From Verrucomicrobiota bacterium (GTDB taxonomy: Bacteria; Verrucomicrobiota; Kiritimatiellia; Kiritimatiellales; Tichowtungiaceae), in contig JAUXCB010000082.1 of assembly GCA_030619095.1 (NCBI GenBank), forward strand, positions 1 through 6,803: DNA of 6,803 nt, written 5' to 3'. Below the pieces are notes generated by a model. The model was given only the letters and a program-made list of their open reading frames with translations, had not been told where the DNA came from and made no database searches. Each line of letters begins with the position of its first letter. Position 1 is the stretch's first letter. A program made the position numbers and the translations under genes. Below are positions 5,316 through 6,803 of the stretch, piece after piece.

Positions 5316-5390
5316 GCGCCCGTAGTTCAATGGATAGAATAGTGGCCTCCGAAGCCATTGATCTGGGTTCGAATCCCGGCGGGCGCACCA
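5316..5390 (+). tRNA. tRNA-Arg, anticodon CCG
   Basis: A full 75-nt cloverleaf with encoded CCA. Acceptor GCGCCCG (5316-5322) pairs with CGGGCGC (5380-5386). The D arm is GTTC/GAAT with a GG-containing loop. The anticodon arm is GTGGC, loop CTCCGAA, GCCAT, with anticodon CCG at 5349-5351, which reads the arginine codon CGG. The T arm is CTGGG, loop TTCGAAT, CCCGG. The terminal wobble pairs in the D and anticodon stems are normal. No convincing promoter is seen; TACCTT at 5299-5304 is a poor -10. Its 3' end abuts a repeat hairpin at 5391, so this tRNA end may be an insertion target. Confidence 0.97.
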
Positions 5391-5452
5391 GCCTCCGCGA
5401 TGAGCTTGCGAAGGCGCGGAGGCTGTCACGCCGGAGCCTTGGCGAAGGCGGA
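5391..5452 (+). repeat. Hairpin plus GC-rich dispersed repeat copy B, joined to the tRNA 3' end
   Basis: Directly after the tRNA CCA, GCCTCCGCG (5391-5399) pairs perfectly with CGCGGAGGC (5415-5423); inside the loop CTT and AAG can also pair. The unit continues as CTGTCACGCCGGAGCC (from 5423) to GCGAAGGCGGA (ending 5452), which matches the inverse of copy A (2545-2575) and partly copy C (3387-3436). No T-run follows the hairpin, so it is not a typical tRNA terminator. Confidence 0.6.
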
Positions 5453-5512
5453 TGTGTGTATCTGAAAATTGCGCTTGGTTTCGCTCATCGACTACGGCTT
5501 GGCAAGCCAGCT

Positions 5513-5758
5513 ATGAATACAAACTACACCGTGTATATTTTAAAGAGCGAGCCGGGTGACCATCACTACGTTGGTCGTACAAGAGACCTTCAGTCCCGTC
5601 TGCAAAAACACAATCAAGGCGGATGCGTTCATACGGCTAAGTTCACTCCATGGTTTATTGAAACCAGTGTCGCTTTTCGAAGCGAGGAAAAGGCGGTTGC
5701 GTTTGAACTTTACCTGAAAAGCGGTTCGGGGCGTGAGTTTGCCCGCCGTCATCTATAA
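5513..5758 (+). CDS. Small GIY-YIG domain protein (UPF0213-like)
   Basis: The 81-residue protein is a single GIY-YIG nuclease-type domain. YTVYILKS (residues 5-12) and YVGRT (19-23) form the VYI/YVG core; R24 and R29 in RDLQSRLQKHNQGG supply the conserved arginine region and the H-N pair; HTAKFTPW (40-47) is the usual T-x-x-x-P segment; E65 in AFELYLKSGSGREFARRHL (65-81) is the likely metal-binding glutamate, and K-S-G-x-G-R-x-F is typical of this short standalone subgroup. Such proteins are presumed small nucleases, but most have no known role. ATG 5513 is chosen because the domain begins there; the frame is open further upstream only because it runs through the repeat and the tRNA gene. There is no clear Shine-Dalgarno. 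It sits 122 bp behind tRNA-Arg, separated by a dispersed repeat. Confidence 0.85.
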   Translation: MNTNYTVYILKSEPGDHHYVGRTRDLQSRLQKHNQGGCVHTAKFTPWFIETSVAFRSEEKAVAFELYLKSGSGREFARRHL

Positions 5759-5791
5759 ACTTCTTTTTCTCGATGGCGGGCCATTTTGTTT
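5741..5791 (+). terminator. Possible terminator overlapping the GIY-YIG gene end
   Basis: GCCCGCC (5741-5747), inside the last codons, pairs with GGCGGGC (5775-5781), followed by CATTTTGTTT. The 27-base loop is long, and the site would overlap translation, so it may be weak. Confidence 0.4.
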
Positions 5792-5805
5792 GAACGAGTT
5801 GAATG

Positions 5806-5833
5806 TCCTGAGCGACTAAAAGGAGTCGAAGGG
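5806..5833. repeat. Short CCTGAGC...GTCGAAGG intergenic repeat
   Basis: TCCTGAGCGACT, AAAAGG, AGTCGAAGGG: the inner GACT and AGTC can pair across AAAAGG. The sequence has the look of the CCTGAGC/GTCGAAGG intergenic repeats found in many bacterial genomes. Only one copy is in this window, so the call relies on general familiarity. Confidence 0.4.
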
Positions 5834-5873
5834 CCGGCACACCAGCTTTTGTTTATGTCGTGGCACATCAGCC

Positions 5874-5902
5874 TTGAAAACAGGCATAAAGATACCCATA
5901 AT
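5874..5902 (+). promoter_or_regulatory. Promoter of the rubrerythrin gene
   Basis: TTGAAA (5874-5879) and CATAAT (5897-5902) match the sigma-70 hexamers at 5 of 6 positions each with the ideal 17-bp spacer. Transcription would start near 5909, giving a leader of about 27 bases that includes the strong ribosome site AGGAG (5923-5927), 8 bases before ATG 5936. No clear PerR, Fur or FNR dyad overlaps it. Confidence 0.72.
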
Positions 5903-5935
5903 CCGCTCCGTTAACTTTTAAAAGGAGAAGAAATT

Positions 5936-6508
5936 ATGGAACTCAAAGGAAGCCAGACCGAAACCAATCTAATGGCCGCATTCGCCGGAGAATCGCAGGC
6001 CCGCAATCGGTACACTTACTATGCGAGTGTCGCCAAAAAAGAGGGCTTCGTGCAGATTTCCGGTGTGTTCACAGAAACTGCAAATCAGGAAAAAGAGCAC
6101 GCCAAACGCTTGTTTAAACTGATGGAGGGCGGCGAAATTTCAATCGCCGGCGCATTTCCGGCTGGGCCGGTTGGCACAACCGTTGAAAACCTGCTTGCCG
6201 CTGCCGAGGGCGAAGAGTACGAGTGGACGGAGATGTATCCTGGGTTTGCGCTAACTGCGAAGGCGGAGGGCTTCACGAAGATCGCTGCCATTTTTACCGC
6301 CATCGCCGTGGCGGAGAAGCAGCATGACAAACGCTATAAGGAGCTCGCGGCCAATATCGAGGCGGGCCGGGTCTTCCAACGCGAAGGTAAAGTGGTTTGG
6401 TGTTGCCGCAACTGCGGATATCTGCACGAAGGAGAATCCGCCCTCGGTACGTGTCCGGCATGCGACCATCCGCAGGCGCATTTTGAACTGCTCGGTGAAA
6501 ACTGGTAA
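5936..6508 (+). CDS. rbr: Rubrerythrin (peroxide-reducing di-iron protein)
   Basis: A 190-residue cytoplasmic rubrerythrin, which reduces hydrogen peroxide to water in anaerobes using electrons passed through its rubredoxin-like iron centre. Seen: an N-terminal ferritin-like four-helix domain (about 1-140) with di-iron ligands at the expected spacing, E19 in AGESQARNRY, E52 and H55 in NQEKEH, E93 and E96 in EGEEYEW, and E127 and H130 in AEKQH (D. vulgaris numbering E20, E53, H56, E94, E97, E127, H130). A C-terminal rubredoxin-like domain follows, with Fe-Cys4 ligands C157-x2-C160 and C173-x2-C176 in CRNCGYLHEG and CPACDHPQ; C156 is an extra cysteine. Length equals the classical family. It has its own promoter, strong RBS and terminator, so it is likely monocistronic. 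The following ferredoxin gene points to a shared redox-stress theme. Confidence 0.97.
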   Translation: MELKGSQTETNLMAAFAGESQARNRYTYYASVAKKEGFVQISGVFTETANQEKEHAKRLFKLMEGGEISIAGAFPAGPVGTTVENLLAAAEGEEYEWTEMYPGFALTAKAEGFTKIAAIFTAIAVAEKQHDKRYKELAANIEAGRVFQREGKVVWCCRNCGYLHEGESALGTCPACDHPQAHFELLGENW

Positions 6509-6523
6509 GAGAGGCCTGTTCTA

Positions 6524-6559
6524 CAAAAAAAGCTCGGTCAGTTGGCCGGGCTTTTTTTG
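6524..6559. terminator. Terminator after rubrerythrin, probably bidirectional
   Basis: AGCTCGG (6531-6537) pairs with CCGGGCT (6546-6552) with one G-U pair and an 8-base loop. An A7 run precedes the stem and a T7 run follows it, so each strand shows stem plus U-tract. The main use is to end the rubrerythrin transcript 16 bases after its stop, isolating the FNR-box gene. Confidence 0.9.
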
Positions 6560-6577
6560 TGTCTTCTTTTTAATCTC

Positions 6578-6591
6578 TTGATGTGAATCAA
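6578..6591. promoter_or_regulatory. FNR/CRP-family box, perfect TTGAT-N4-ATCAA
   Basis: TTGATGTGAATCAA matches the FNR-type consensus TTGAT-N4-ATCAA at all ten specified positions, and C6577/G6592 extend the dyad. It is centred at 6584.5. A candidate -10 (TACTCT 6613-6618 or GATACT 6611-6616) would put the start near 6623-6625, so the box sits close to -40, the classical class II activator position. It predicts control of the ferredoxin gene by oxygen, NO or redox state through an FNR, DNR or HcpR-like factor. Confidence 0.72.
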
Positions 6592-6644
6592 GGCGGAGAT
6601 TTTTCTACAGGATACTCTGGGCGCATCAAATGAAGGAGACCCAG

Positions 6645-6803
6645 ATGAAACGGAAGATTATTGAGATTGATGAAGCGCTTTGTAATGGTTGCGGAGAGTG
6701 TGTAACCGGGTGCGCAGAGGGTGCGCTGCAGATTGTTGACGGCAAAGCCAACATGGTGAAAGAACAGTTTTGCGACGGGTTCGGCGACTGTATTGGAACC
6801 TGC
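6645..6803 (+). CDS. Ferredoxin-like 4Fe-4S protein, N-terminal part
   Basis: Only 53 codons are visible; the gene continues past the right edge. Residues 13-23, CNGCGECVTGC, give a classical C-x2-C-x2-C-x3-C cluster motif (C13, C16, C19, C23). After AEGALQIVDGKANMV comes CDGFGDCIGTC (C43, C49, C53), where a standard second motif would have a cysteine at residue 46 but this protein has Phe. This C-D-G-x-G-x-C form with start MKRKIIEIDEALCNGCG is typical of a ferredoxin-like family of anaerobes often found near hydroxylamine reductase (hcp) genes. It likely carries electrons in the cytoplasm. AAGGAG (6633-6638), 6 bases before ATG 6645, is a strong RBS. The FNR-type box upstream suggests expression under low oxygen or nitrosative stress. 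Confidence 0.88.
   Translation, partial: MKRKIIEIDEALCNGCGECVTGCAEGALQIVDGKANMVKEQFCDGFGDCIGTC

Noticed and set aside
4650..5429. 259-codon minus-strand frame across serC and the tRNA
   Set aside because: Its front reads CARRDSNPDQWLRRPLFYPL, the well-known spurious translation of the antisense of a tRNA gene; the rest is a shadow of serC.
5330..5512. N-terminal extension of the GIY-YIG frame to 142 codons
   Set aside because: The extra 61 codons would translate the tRNA-Arg gene and the dispersed repeat. The domain begins normally at Met 5513.

Overview
The window is moderate-GC bacterial DNA carrying six protein-coding genes (two cut by the window edges), one tRNA gene, and an unusually repeat-rich 1.1 kb gap. 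All supported genes read on the + strand, but they look like separate transcription units: strong rho-independent terminators follow the padR, serC and rubrerythrin regions. The gene content suggests a free-living anaerobe or facultative anaerobe: glycogen storage (glgB), serine/PLP metabolism (serC), peroxide defence by rubrerythrin, and an FNR-type site in front of a ferredoxin. The Bacteroidetes-like form of the PurF C-terminus and the types of intergenic repeat would fit the PVC group (for example Kiritimatiellota), but this is a low-confidence guess without a database search.

Layout. 1-386: C-terminal end of a PurF-type amidophosphoribosyltransferase. 541-2448: a short-form glycogen branching enzyme (GlgB) with all catalytic residues. 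2449-3235: a small PadR-family regulator gene (2722-3042) enclosed by two copies of an identical 21-bp palindrome and ended by a strong terminator. 3236-4130: no intact gene, but relics of several dispersed repeats, a truncated coding remnant, a two-hairpin foldback element, and a third copy of the palindrome extended to 33 bp. 4131-5210: serC with its own terminator. 5316-5390: tRNA-Arg(CCG), followed at once by a repeat hairpin and a small GIY-YIG domain gene (5513-5758). 5874-6559: a rubrerythrin gene with a clear promoter, RBS and terminator. 6578-6803: a perfect FNR-type box followed by the start of a ferredoxin-like gene that runs off the window.

How the parts may work together. PadR is the obvious candidate to bind the three palindromes. 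Two of them flank its own gene and the third lies 155 bp before serC, so a small local regulon or a mobile padR cassette are competing explanations. The rubrerythrin and the FNR-box ferredoxin look like neighbouring parts of an oxygen/redox (possibly nitrosative) stress response in an anaerobe. The most unusual material is the palindrome set, a possible one-base frameshift at the padR start, the paired hairpins with complementary loops at 3848-3898, and the FNR box.
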